Shown in pieces: positions 13,501 through 27,245 of a stretch of DNA of 64,000 nucleotides (the stretch's first letter is position 1; each line of letters begins with the position of its first letter). Source of the stretch: Diphasiastrum complanatum. Its lineage: Eukaryota; Streptophyta; Lycopodiopsida; Lycopodiales; Lycopodiaceae. The stretch covers positions 53,115,763 through 53,179,762 of the forward strand of contig CM055100.1 of the NCBI GenBank assembly GCA_029204225.1, read 5' to 3'. A model generated the notes under the pieces. It worked only from the letters and a program-made list of their open reading frames with translations. It ran no database searches and was not told where the DNA came from. Made by a program: the position numbers and the translations under genes.

Positions 13501-16500
13501 GCTTAGTGATGGATGCCCAGACACTCTTTGGCTATATAGATAATGTCATTGAAGAGGTCTGTCAGATCTCAACAATTAGGTCATTCTCTATGAGCACAAA
13601 AGACATTTGATATATACGAGATAATGCATCAGCCACACAATTTTCGGCACCTTTCCTGTACCGAATTTCCATGCGACATTCCTGCATCAATTCAACCCAC
13701 CTGGCTAATTGCAGAAATACATCAAAATGTTATGGTCGGTATATACAAACCCACACCACACAAATAATGTCTCCATTCTTTCAAAGCATGGACAATGACA
13801 TAGAATTCTTCCGGGAAGGGTTGAGCTTCTCGCTCTCAAAGGCCATTGGCCTACCCTCTTGCATCGGAATTGTCCCAACGACAATATCACCCGCATCCAT
13901 TACTATGACAAATGGTTTCTGAGAGTCTACTATCTTTAATGTGACAAAGTCAGCCACAGCTTGTCTCAAAGCATTGAAACTTCGCTGCTGAGCTTCCGTC
14001 CACTTATTATTCTACAGCATATCGGTTGAAGTTGTAGCCATGTGTGAACAACACTTCACACCTTGCAATAAAACCCAACCAATCCAAGAAAGCCTCTCAG
14101 TACCATGAGGTCTATAGGTAGGCTAACGAAGGAGAAAAACAACTTTCCTTGGACTCGATTTTATGTCATCACCTAACATGATAAAACCCAAATACGCTAT
14201 CTTTTATTATCATTAGAAAACAAGATGTTATCCCTCAGGGTCAACAAAACAATTCTAAGGTGAGTTACATGCAACATGTCACCACAATTGTAAACCAAAA
14301 CGTCATCCATAGACAGTCAGAGTACATCGTTCATCAACATCATACATGTTATTGGGGCATTAGTCAATCAAAAGGCATAACCAGAAAGTTACAGTGACTG
14401 AAACAAGTTCTAAAGACAGTCTTATGCACATGCACTTGATTTCCATTCCTTGAGCAACTTTTCTTTAAATAGTAGCACCATACAATACGGAACTCGTACA
14501 CATGAGTACCCCAAGCAATGTGGAGCTTTCGTGCTACATGCCAACATATCCCAAGTACCATATCAAAACATGCCAAACACATTATCTTGATATCCATCTT
14601 CTTAACCTAACTCTAAATGGTTAATGGCATACCCACAACCCTGAAACCTCCCCCAACAACACCCCTTTCCATCAGCCCTCACAACCGTGTACTAGTACAG
14701 GGATGGTTGTGTGCTCACATTCAACCTTTCAATCAGAGTCAAGTACGTTATGGGAGGACCTAGTGTCAAGTAGACCACACATCTATCCACTTATATCAAT
14801 CAAAGAAGTACAAGGACATTGATACTTGTGTTGCGCCGAGCCTTCCCTTGGAAACCAAGAAGCATTTTAAACAATTGTGACCCAACGGGGTTGGCTCAGT
14901 TGGTTGGCTTGGCATCCAAAGTTTCTTTGGTCCCAGGTTCGAGCCTCCCCTTGGAAACCAAGAAGCATTTTAAACAATTGTGGCAAAACACAAATAACAT
15001 CAACTCACCTGATCATTGACACTTTCATAAGATGAGTACTTCCTTGTAGTTCATCCTACTCCATTGAAACATGGCCTCCATAGCATCTACTTCGGCAGCA
15101 ACTTGAATTCTAAGTATTTGAGTGCTAGAGCATTCCAAAGGATCAATAATAACAAAAAAGATGCCTTTTCCCAAAAATCAGACTTGAAATTGTAAATTTT
15201 AACCTGAGCCAAGTGTAATAGGCTTCACACAAATCTGAAAACAGGCTTTTTCCTCAAGCAGCTTGTAATGACAGTATTTCTACACTCAGAGTAGCAATTC
15301 CCACCCCCAAAAAGACTCCACAACACCCTGATGTTTTAAATTTGGCCAATTGGTAATTGCTCATTGATTGTTTTCTATCTAACTTGATTTCTTATCATAT
15401 TTGCAACATTGTGTATAAAGAAATACTGCATCTTTGTACATACTTTCATTGAAAGCCTTTGAGTGACTAACCATGAAAGCGACTTCTTGCTTCTCCAGCC
15501 ATGAGGACTACATCTCCACTTCGAAGAAACATTGCTATTGGAGGCTCCTCTCTGGCCACACCTCCAAGGAGAAATATTGATTTACATCCCAAGCTGCATA
15601 ACAAAGGTAACCATTCCATATATTACTAGGACAAATATTACAGATTAGTAAAGCAAGAAGATTCATCTTTCACTTTTTCCTGAATTTTGATTTTAGCTTT
15701 CTGTTCAAGGACCCGATTATGACAAGAACCTCAATAATTTGACCAGTAATGTTAGTTAGGCCATGGTAGTATATTTAATCTTCTTGCATTTTGAACTTCA
15801 CAATGGGATCTTTCAAGCTTCAACAGTTGTTTCAGCGAGTAACTGCCAATCATATAGTGTGACACTCTAAATGGAACATACTAAGGAAATAGTGCGAACA
15901 AGAAGTCTCCCTCCCATGAAATCCAATAACTTATATCTGCTGAGAGATGCTCAAAGGGCATAAAACACCAATATCATAAAGAGAAACAGAGCTATCACCT
16001 CATGCTAACAATTGGCTTGTTCCAGTCAGCCTCCATATCATCAATGTGACCTCCCAGCATGTCATCTGCTAAATCCCACTACGTCAGCTACAGCCTACTT
16101 GAAGCCACAACTAGCAAGCTTATCTGATTTTACAAAACAAATAGTGATAAAATTTCTGTTATGCCATTTCCTCTGTTATTTTATCTATGACCATCACTCA
16201 AACAATAAAATTGCCAAAAATTTGGCATCAAATGTGTGTTTGGCAGTCATGACAAGGATGAACACATATGACGTCTTTGTGATGCACCATGCAAACGCTC
16301 GAAGTTTTTTATCAGTCTATTTTGGCATACTAAAGATGTCAATTAATTATCAATCATTGCCAACGTAGCAGCAAAGAAAGTAGGTTCACATATTCATCAC
16401 GAATGTAGCCTCAACTGAAATATTTAATTTGTAGGTAGTCATGTTTTGGCATCCAAATGCTTATTAAAAGAAACTCACAAAATATAGTACCAGATTCTAA

Positions 16501-19500
16501 CAACAAAACACATTGCAATATTGTGAGTACAACAGCAAAAAGACCATCCTTTTTTTCTTACCAGGGCCAAAAAAATTTACAATTGCAGCTTCTGCATGGA
16601 AATCACCATCTACCATTGCAGGCAATCCCAGCCTGGCTGCAAACTGAGCAAGTTCTACAGGAAAAGTTCTGTGTGGAATTGTTGTATTGTATGCTCGCTG
16701 CACAGCAGATAAGAAGATCAGGAATAGAACATCTCTATTAACAATCATTGCAACCAACAGTTTATAAGGTAAAAATATAGGCACTTTCATCAAGTAAAAA
16801 TGCTTGCTAGTCCTTCGATGGCAAGAGGTAAATAGGTTCCACTAAAGCCTGAAGTTTAAGCTTGGTCCTAAGTGAAAAGTCATGACTCATTTCAAGTTTC
16901 AACTTGCGCAATATGAATGTATGTAATGTTCTACTAATTTTGAATGTTTGAGACTTGAAAGATGTCAGTTCAAATGTCCAAAATTGTATTGTATGAAGTT
17001 CCAAGTCTCGACTTTAAAATTCGATTTTGCCAAATGAACACTGAACACTAAATTCTTCAATCTGTCACAACTTACACATTGACACAAGGTGATGGAGGGC
17101 CTTCCACGTCACAGGATGTACCTGCTGCAGTTCGCACACCCATCTTTTCTCAGGGAGAGGCCGAGGGTGTAGGTGCCAGTGATGCGCAGCGTGGTCCACC
17201 TGCTGACATCAGTGTCTTCGGAGCCACACAGAGCCCCTGTGCCATCAACAAGGGCTCGTGACCGTTCTTGGTAGGTCTAGACAGCTTGGGGACAGAGATT
17301 ATTATGTGGGTCGCTATGAGCCCAGGAATAAGGACCAAGCTCGAGTTGCAGTTTAGAGGTGTTTCTACCTATGCGACCTCCCCTTTCACTTGGCCAGATA
17401 CATACTACAGTCTTGACTCCTAAATCTTTCTTAACTTTGGATCATTTTTTTTAATTTGTACTATGTACATTGTAGTGTATGTATCATGTATGGCATATGC
17501 GACTATGTCTCTACTCTGCTCTCTAAATTTTGGTTCGTCATCCTTAGATGTCTCAAAATCTGAAATGTATGAGTCATGAGTCATGACACATTGACAAGTC
17601 ACAAGTTACAAGTTACACAATTGACTCTTGACTCAATGGATATTGCAATTGGTTTGTACTTACCATTTGATGCTTTGGACTCTCTACAGCACCCCTGCAT
17701 GGAGGGACATGATGATAGCCGTATCCAGCATTGGTTCAGAGTGAGAGGGGCCGAGCATGGAGCAGCTCAGGACGAGAGAGCTTGTTGCAAAGTGAGACAC
17801 TGTCGAGAGAGACTTGAACCACATCAAGAGATCGTGGGTCCAGTATGTACTGTATAGTTATGATTCGTGAATTGCGATCTAAGTAAGTAGTAACTGTTCA
17901 CCATGATTCATCTATGGCTGTAGCTTGCGTTGAATGTTCTGACTTCTAAGTAGTAAGTTGGAAGGTGATTCTTGAAGTTCTAAGTTCTAAGTTCTAAGTT
18001 TCAACTAGTAGTTGTTTGTCATTGTGTTCACTTTCAAACGGGAATCTACTATGTAGGTTTGGATGCAGCATCATTTCAGATGGCTGGAGTGATACAAGAG
18101 CCACATCTTGAATATAATGGTGTCTTCCTCTATGGGCACTACGTTATTGAGAGCCATTGATGCCTCTGATGCAGGCCCTTCCAAAGAGAATATCTGTCAC
18201 CAGAGAGTACATGTTTGGCCACATTCAGAGAGCCATTGAGGATGTGGGGCCAGCCAATGTTGTGCAGGTATAATAACTTAGAGTGTTATAATTTGTAACT
18301 TGAAACCTGTGTTGCAGCGGATCGCGATCCGCTGCAAAAACGTTCCGTGCGATCCGGAACGTCAGCGATCCGCGACCCGGATCGCAAATTTTTTTTTTTT
18401 TTTTGTGGAAAAAGTAGTAATGGCTAAATTATTTTTTTTTTGAGTTTAATACTAACTACATCAGTTTTGAATGGTGTTCTGATGCCAATGGTTTGCAGAT
18501 CTACTGATTCCGTTTTCTGTTAGAAAATGATAAAAAGAGTTAGAAGGAGCCTTCCTTAGATTGGCAGGAATTGTATACTTCTTTTGGAATAGCTGAAACA
18601 GGGGGTCCGGGGGGCGGTAGCCCCCCAGTGGGGGGTTTGGGGGCCAACGCCCCCCAACGGCAACACCCCCCTCTTCATGATTTGGCCTCCAACTCCCTAA
18701 ATGAAAACACACTTTTTGGTGTTTCGCACCCGAAACAGTCGGCAGACTACACAGTCCAAATTTCTGAAACCATATAAAAATGCAGCCAGTTTTCTTAAAC
18801 CATCTACTGATGTCCAGATTTCTACTCAATGTCGCCCGCAGCCATCTGAAACCAATCAACATATCTGCATAACAATTGCTTTTTTGATATCCTTTCACAT
18901 GATACCCATATTGGCAACTACACAAAAAAAAAAAAATTATTGCGTTCCGAGAAACCCTAATGGGAAATCCCGGATCGCGTTCCGGAACGCGGACTGCAAC
19001 CTTGCTTGAAACTTGCGTCAACTCTCAAGTCCCAAATCATGATTTATACATAACATGCACGATGCATGTTGCATCATTGTCAAATGATCATGCATCATGA
19101 TTTGTAGGTAATTACTATTGTGACTTGTAAGTTGTGTGTACGTCATTGTGTACAATGTCATGAGTCATAAGTCATGACTTGCGACTCATCACTCAAATAG
19201 ACTTTACCTGTACAACGTATTTACTATTTCGAAATTTGAATTCCACATAGGTTTTAACTGACAATGTGTCTAATTGTGTTGCGATGGGAGGCTTGTCCAT
19301 GAGGCCTATCCCCACATTTTTTGGACACCCTGTGCTCAGCACATTGTCTGGACTTCCTATTTGAGGATATAGCGAAGTTGTCTTGGATCAAGGAGGTGGT
19401 TGACACAGCACAATTCCTGGTGAGGTCTGTCACCAAGAGACCGAGAGTGTTGATCATGTTCAGGGCTCATTCACAGCTCGAGGTTTTGAGGCCTGCCCCC

Positions 19501-22500
19501 ACCAGGTATACTACATACTCATCCGACCTCTAACCTCTGAGTCGTTACTACTTAATCACTCGTATCATTTTGCAAATATTGCACAATGAATCATGATTTT
19601 TGATACAAATTAATAATCGAGATTCGATTGTGACTTGTCACTATATAGGTTTGCCTACATGTTTATTGTCTTGGAGCGCTTGTTGAAAGTGCATGGAAGC
19701 TTGAGGCAGATGGTCGTCTCAAATCATTGGACACAGACTTGGGACCATCACGAAAGCCCAGGACCCAGGTCGAGGAGATTCGAGTATATCGTGCTAGGTA
19801 CATCTTTTTGGGCTAGGGCTATTGTCACGGGCCTGCAGCCGATCTATGTGTCCTACACCTTACAGATTCAGAGGGCTGCACCTTGGGCCTTCTATATGAG
19901 TTTATGGATAGGATTGGTGAGCAGTTCCGTACATCCACTGCCATTAGTGCTGATAAGTATATACTAAACGATTTTGACTTGTCACTAAAATTTACTCCTT
20001 GTGTAGTAAGTTAACTTGTAGTATGTACACTCAATCATCAATGTGGAGTGGATGCTGGAAAGTGCTCATTGAAATTTCGAATTTCTAAAATCATTGTTGG
20101 AGGGTTTGTGGATATCGAGGCAACCCTAACCCTAGTTAATAAGTGAGAGGGATTTGGCACCCTGTGTGTTTAAGTCCAACCCGATGATCACATAGTTATT
20201 TAATTAGTTAGAAGTCAACAAAAGGACTTTAGGCCGTTTTGCGGAACTTTTAATGTCGTAGGGCCTAAATGTCAAGTTAGTGAATAAAGTTGGGGTTCCC
20301 ACCAAAACTGGTTTAAAATTCAAATTCAAATTGGTTCCCTCCATTTTTTGGAACTTAGGTTAGAATTGGCTACTATAAATAGGTGCAAACTCGAGTTTGT
20401 AAAAGATGTTTTCATCTTCATTTCAATACAAGCAGATTGGCTCTCTTATGGAATGGATTTGTGAATGTCCTTGCTCTCTAACTCTTTTTCTCCATCTCTC
20501 ATGTTTTCTTTGTATTTACTAATTGTTGGATCTGAAGCTTATTGGGATTGCTATTTCTTATGCTTTTTGTGAGGGAGAAAGGGGAGGAGAGAGAAGGGTA
20601 AGCTATAATCATTGTGAATTTAGGGTTAATGGTTGTAGTGTTAATTGATAGTGTTAATGGATGTAGAGTTAATGCTTAGTGCTAATGGATCTTGAGTTAA
20701 TTGTGGATCAACTATGCATGCTGGATTTGATTTATGCTATCGCTCTCATGGGATCAAACCTCCGCCTAATGACTAACTTCATCTCCTAGATGCTTGTGTG
20801 CTTGGATCTTGGGTTGAGGATAGGCTAGGAAATAAAACCACTACAATCATAAATGCAAAATGTCATTGCCACATTGCCTATGTTAAATGTACAGGCTGGA
20901 AGTGATACGGGATCGATGGCAATCAAGATGGGATTGGTTCCATCATCCTCTACATGCAGTGGCCCATATCCTTCGCCCATTGTGGAGGAGTCCAGCCCAG
21001 TATCGAGATAGGGAGATTAGGAATGGGTGGAACACCTACATTCAAGCAGTCTATACGAATCCTGCTGGCCAGAATGCACTGATGGATGACTTGATGGTGT
21101 TTAGACGTGAGACTCTTGAGTTCGGCTCTCCATCAGCACAATTGAGACCAGGTAAACTATAAATATTGACTTGTAAATTGCAATAGTCTACCTTAACCTA
21201 TTAAAACTCATTTGTAAGTTTGGACTTTGTTAAATTTGAAGTTGAGTCCTCACTACTCAGGAGTCAGTTAAAAGTTTTGACTCTTGACTCATACTCTACT
21301 TGTCAAATTTCTAAATTCTTACCACTAGGCATGCTGCGGCCCGTCTCATGGTGGGACAAGTATGGGATTGACGTTCCCAGATTGCAGACTCTAGCAATTT
21401 GAGTTCTCTCACAAGATTGCACAGCAGTTGCATGTGAGAGGAACTGGAGTGTGTTCTCTCTGATTCACACGAAGAGGAGGAACAGACTTTCGACGACAGC
21501 TTGACAGTATGTGCACACCAACTTGCGATTGCTACAGAGGCTAAAGAAGACCAGAGAGGCGATTCAGGTAAATTGTGGTTTAAACTTTTGATTATTCGAT
21601 ATTGCTAGTAGCTACTAGCTACTTAGTTAGAACTTACTCGTAACTCTACCAACGGTAAACCTGTAACTACTAACTTCTAAGTTCTAACTTACAAGTATCT
21701 ACTATCCACTATCTAACCTTTTGAAACTTTGATTGAATTGAAATTTGATGCAAATCAATCCCGATGAGATTGATGTAACCAAAGTTCCAAATGTGCCACC
21801 GAGGGACCAGGCGGAGGACGACGTGTATGCATTGGTCTATGAGGATGCCACAAGGACTGCAGGTTAGAACTTAGAACTTACAAGTTAGTTTAAAAAAAGG
21901 CCGTGTCTTTGGAGATTGGTGTTGATAACTATTAACCTCATTGTGCGTGTTGACCAGTTGTAATCATTCACCATTTTTGTGTGCAGGGATTACCACCAGA
22001 GCTGCCACGAGGACACCGAGGAGGCTGAGACAGGATCGAGCTTCACACTCCCATGATGTTGAGGATGAGGAGCCTTTGGCCTCATCCACAGAGATCTTTG
22101 ACTCAAAGGAGTATGTTGATGAGGAGGAGGATGAGGCAAATGATGAGGCAGAGGGGCCAGGCAGTGATGATGATGATGTGGCAGAGGAGCCTCCACGCAG
22201 AGTTAGGAGGGTCATACGATAGATCATAGATGATGCATCATAGTTTTTATTCCATGCTCAGTTAGATAGTAAATACTAGATGTGAGAGACTTCTTTGAGC
22301 GACATTGTTATTGGGTCATGACATGAAAGGCACATTGTATTTAGTATCGTATGTGGTCTATTGTGTTCATTGTTTGACTTTGATCATTAATGGTTTATAA
22401 ACTATGACTATCATTGTCAATATTACATTTGGGCTCAAACTATAAGTTACAACGAAGTTCTAACTTATTTCTAGGTTAATGTGCATTGTAAATTCGGAAT

Positions 22501-25291
22501 TGTAATTTATAATTTATCTGATATGATATATGATAGATTAGAGCTCACAATTGTCAATCACAAATAAGAAATAGATTATAGATGTGTGTGTGTGAGAGAG
22601 AGAGAGAGATGTGTGTGAAGTTTGAACAAGTCATTTCAATTTTCTATCCACCAATTAAGGTGCTAGGAAATGCAATAGTTACTGCTTAGAAAATTTGCCA
22701 AAATAGCTCCAAGCCAAGATACGAATCAGTTGGACAGGTTCGAATCGGCCGTATCATACACTTGAATTTTTTTTTTGCCTGTTTATGCCAAAAACAAGTT
22801 ATCAAACTCACATTTTGATGTAGTGATAGATTGTAGCTCATTTTGATGCATATTGGACTCTATTAAGGGACCAATCACCAAGAATCAAGATTCAGAAGGT
22901 TAAAATGAAATCTTTGATTCTTGACTACGTAATGACTAGTTGATACATTCTAATTTTTCATCAGCATTTTTCTCCAGGCGGATGCCCATCTGCAGATTGG
23001 ATTTATGTCATTGATAGGACAATCAACGCCCACCTAGCCGGCTGTCTAGCGCCCCTCTTGTTGTCCATTTTGAACGATTTTGCATAGCAGTCCATTGCCC
23101 ACCCAACGCCCACATCTCTCTCATCTTTTCTTCTGTTTTGCATTATATCCATTTGCAGTTCAACACCCATCCACACAGCCCTCCAACGCCCATTTCCAGC
23201 CTATATGCTTTCCATTTTGTTGTTGTCCATCACCCTGACTAACTTTTGTCTCCACATTTTGAGCTATCCATTACCCACTTCCAGCTTCTTTATCTTGCTG
23301 ATTTTGCACATTTTACCAACTTTTTCAGCTATTTGCATTTGCTGTCCATTGCCAATCCAGGCATTTTCCAGCTACTTATTGTCCATTATTTGCCGTTATC
23401 CCACCACTTTTCGGCGCCCATCTACGACCATATTCGGCGCCCGTTTTCACCCATTTGTTGTCCACTTTTCACCATTATACTTGTTGTTCCCCGTAGGTGG
23501 TAATAGGGGCCAAAACATCCTCCAAAATCCTGGTAACACTCAAGTCATCTCCATCAAGGGCACGTACACGAAGTTGGTCCATAGGATCGTAGAAATTTGT
23601 CTGCCGTGAAGCTGTCCTAGCATTAAAGTCACTAATGAGAAAGATGTAACCTCACTTTGCATATGTGATAATATCTGTAGAAAGATCAATGTAGGGTGAA
23701 CAAATACCCTCCACAAAGGAAGAGGACACTGGAGGGAAACAACAAGCTGCAACAAAGATGTCTCTGTCTGAACCAACACTATGTGCATCAATGCGGAACC
23801 AAATGTACCGTGAATGCTCATCATGACTAATGAACTCAAAAAGAGGGTGTAGTGACTCCCTGTATAGGCAAGCGACCCCACCAAAACGTCTCCCACTGAT
23901 AGATCTCATCTCATGTCGATAGACCAAATCCCACCTATATCCTAGAAAAGTCGGCAATCCCCTCTCCTGACTCTCAAGAGTCTCCATGAAAACTAATAGA
24001 TCTCTCTCACCAATGAAGTCAATCAGATCCCCAACAATCGACGATGAGTGTATACCATTACAATTCCAAACCCCAATCTGCAAACGGCGTGGATGGGGCC
24101 CCAATATGCTCCCAATAACGGGCGTCGCGCCCCAATTCCCTATTTCTTAGAATCCTTAGACACATTGTCAATGTATCGAATTTGACCGTTCCTATAAATA
24201 ACACGTCTACCTGTCACTTTAGCTTCTTGGAAGGCTTTACGCCTCTCCTCAACCTATATTTACATGAGATCATCATCTATATAGATTTGAGAACCACGTA
24301 ACTGGGCTCTACAACGTAAGGCATCGGGATGGCTCTCTAGGGATGTAAAACGGATGATTAGGGTAGCATTATCCCTGGTTGTTCTCCATGCTGAATCTAG
24401 ATCTCTAGTATGATGCTCAAGTGTAGTTTCAAGGAAATCTTTTGCTTCTTCAAGATTATTTTCAGTGTTTGCAGTGCCCCTGACTCGAATAACCGCAGAA
24501 ATAGGGGCACTTGGTTTGCTACCTTTTTTTATAATGGTCGCCCAAGAGAGGGCTTCCTCCTTTTGCTTTTCAATTTTGTCCTCCATTCTTTGAGTTTGTG
24601 CGATGGTTCCGATATAGCAAGAAGAGGCTGGGATTTGAATTCTTTTCTCAGCATATCTACTTCTTGTTGTAGCAGAGAATGTGTGGAATGCACAATTTGA
24701 TTTATGTTTCAGCATGTAAGCTCAGTTTTGAACAAGGGAATCGCTGAAAGAAGATTGCCCAACCCTCCAACCTGACCAAGAACCTTGTCCAGCGCTCCAA
24801 CATCAAGCTTCTTGGCTGTTAGCAGCGGTGGAGTTCTGGCTGTTGGCAGTGGTGGAGTTCTGGCATGCATGTTTCCAGCGATGGAATTCTGGCTTACTGA
24901 AATTCCAGCCCACAAGCCAATCGAAACAGCCTTAAACTCCATGCCAGAACTGTTCATCATATTGTGCAGGTAATGCAAGAATTCACACTCAGATCAGAGC
25001 ACTGGAACTACTGTGTAAGAGCGCTGGTTTGTGCTGGTTCCCTCTGCCACAAATGTGTGTGGTTTTCTCCAAGAAGTGTGCCCACTTTTGCCTGACCAGA
25101 TGTGTTGGAAATTGCCGCCCAAAAAAGTGCGATGAAGGCAGCAGGGTGATGGAGGCAGCAAGGCAAGAGAGAGCACATTCATTGTGCAGCGTGGGAGATT
25201 GGAGTAAAAACATTTGCCATGTTACTGGTTACTATTTAGTTGATAGTTGATTTGTGGTTTAGGATTAGGGCTTAGATTCTAGAAATTAGAA

Positions 25292-25351
<60 letters not shown>

Positions 25352-25971
25352 TGTAGGCTGTTGTGGAAAAAAAAGTGTTTCTGAGCTTTTCATCGGTCCA
25401 CGTTTGCCCTAAAATTTCTTTGATGTGGAGTTGAAAGGCAGCTGAAGTGGGGTTGAAGGGCAAACGCGTTGATTTTAGAAAGAGAACATGTGAGCTTTTA
25501 GAAAGTTCTAGAAAGAGAACTTTCGAGAGAGAAAACAAATGCGCGTGAGGGATGTTCAAGAGAGCGTGATTCAGAGAGATAATGTGAGGTGAGAGAGAGA
25601 GTGTGAGCGAGGTTGACGGGGGAGAAGGTGAAGAGTATTGAATCGCTTGCAAAGTCAGCTTTGGAATGATCGAGCAAGCCAATATCGCAATTCTGAAGCA
25701 GGTCAAGGAGCTGCTGGATCAGCACCAGATCAAACAGAAATGCAATGCCCCATCTGACTACTGATTGAGGACGTGGATAGTGCCCACTACCCCCAAAGAA
25801 AAATGGGAAAATTTGCTGAGAAATCAGGAGTTGGAATGATCTGCTCGTAAGATGATTCGTCAAAACCAAGAAGCTTGACGCGTTGTTTGGTGAGGTGTGA
25901 GGGGGTCTCACAGAGAAGTTAGAGAGAGAGCACGGAGGTGAGAGCGGAGAGAGCGGAGGTGAGAGAGAGCG

Positions 25972-26028
<57 letters not shown>

Positions 26029-26120
26029 GAGAGAGAAGGGATGCGTGAACGAGAGAGATTTTTTAGGTTAAGGCTTTTTTTGGGCTTTGAGATAAAAATA
26101 GCCACAATGTGAGGTGTTGG

Positions 26121-26180
<60 letters not shown>

Positions 26181-27173
26181 AGAATTATTATTATTATTAA
26201 CGTCTTTTGGTACCCAAAGGTACATAAGAAAAAAGAGAGTACAAAAGGTGAGGAGCATTGTCCACATACGGACTTATTTACTAGTAGAAAAGAGAAGACA
26301 AGAAACTAGCATATCTATCTCGCTATCTCTAAGAAGAAGAAATATCCAAGCTTGACCACCAGCTTGTGAGGGTACAATGCAAGAGCTTAACCACCTGCTC
26401 TGCGGAGGAGACTAGCTACGAGTAAGCTGAAAATAATGAGTGATAGTGGTAGTGGAGCATGCTGTGGACTGGCGAGAAGCCCGTGAAGATCTAGTGATCC
26501 TGGATCTAGCAGAAATATGTGAGACTCTCTGTGTCTTCGATCTCCGAGTGGGGACTTCAAAATCCAAAAACGGAAATGCCCTCTCTGTCTCGTTTCTGGA
26601 AAAACCGGGTAATATGAGCCTGGCTATGATCCATATTTGTGGTAGGTAGAAGTGAAGCTTGTAGAGTATACATCTCTCTCAATAGAAGACCTACACATCT
26701 GGAGTCTGGATACTCGAGGAACGATCGCAACGTGAGAGGGGTATCTCTGTATAAACAATGGTAACGCCCCCTGATCTCGTAATATACTGGACAGCGAAAG
26801 ATGAAATGGAACTCATCCTCCATTTCATGAAGAGAACAAAGTTGACATATCCTCTGCAATCTGGGAGTGTCCGTGTATCTACCCGTCTCAATAGTCGGCT
26901 GATGAGAAGAGACTTGGAGCTGTCCCATACAATATCGCAGACCAAAAGATAATGGTTGTGTAAGATATGCTGGAAGGACAGGGGTACCCGTAGTATCCAA
27001 CCGTAGTAGATGTGTGCCATAGAAATGTATCTTGACCTTATCAGGGTCGGGCTATGACCATATAGTGCGTATGTAGCTACGATAAATATGTTGTCTGATA
27101 TAAACATGAGTCCCGCTCGGCAGATCAAGTATAGATAAGCCCCAAGTCTGAAGAAGGGCTGAGACACTGCCAA

Positions 27174-27245
<72 letters not shown>

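Larger units (their letters stand above)
7522..15471 (-). other. ALKBH1 intron 6, 7.95 kb, transposon-laden
   Basis: A GT..AG intron (GTTAGT donor at 15471, CAG acceptor at 7522). It holds a dispersed repeat (7.93-8.64 kb), a hAT fragment (8.72-9.18 kb), inverted copia LTRs (10.89-12.03 kb), copia pol (12.05-13.35 kb), a hairpin (13.46-13.56 kb), gypsy pol (13.56-14.6 kb) and a SINE (14.84-14.99 kb). Confidence 0.85.
17060..22222 (+). mobile_element. Decayed autonomous hAT-superfamily transposon (DUF659 / hAT dimerisation type)
   Basis: Exon-like segments in plus orientation give, in order: a Ser/Pro/Gln-rich region (17.07-17.26 kb); GCSIISDGWSDTRATS with EYMFGHIQRAIEDVGPANVVQ-type sequence (18.06-18.27 kb, DUF659); TDNVSNCVAMGG and CLDFLFEDIAKLSWIKEVV (19.26-19.5 kb); FAYMFIVLERLLKVHGSLRQ (from 19.65 kb); DRWQSRWDWFHHPLHAVAHIL (20.9 kb); a hAT C-terminal dimerisation motif ERNWSVFSLIHTKRRNRL (21.43-21.49 kb); and an acidic tail (21.99-22.22 kb). 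Frameshifts and stops, for example at 21.40 kb, show it is inactive. Element ends were not located. It is antisense to ALKBH1. Confidence 0.85.

Noticed and set aside
14880-14950. Possible tRNA gene (A and B boxes)
   Set aside because: There is no acceptor-stem pairing or clear anticodon loop, and repeated copies with tails indicate a SINE.
18461-19021. 186-codon minus-strand open frame
   Set aside because: It lies almost wholly inside the 698-bp MITE and its G/C-run block, with no domain.
23205-23609. 134-codon plus-strand open frame with Leu/Ser/Pro bias
   Set aside because: It arises from the pyrimidine-rich CGCCCA-type repeat stretch and overlaps the antisense LINE endonuclease.
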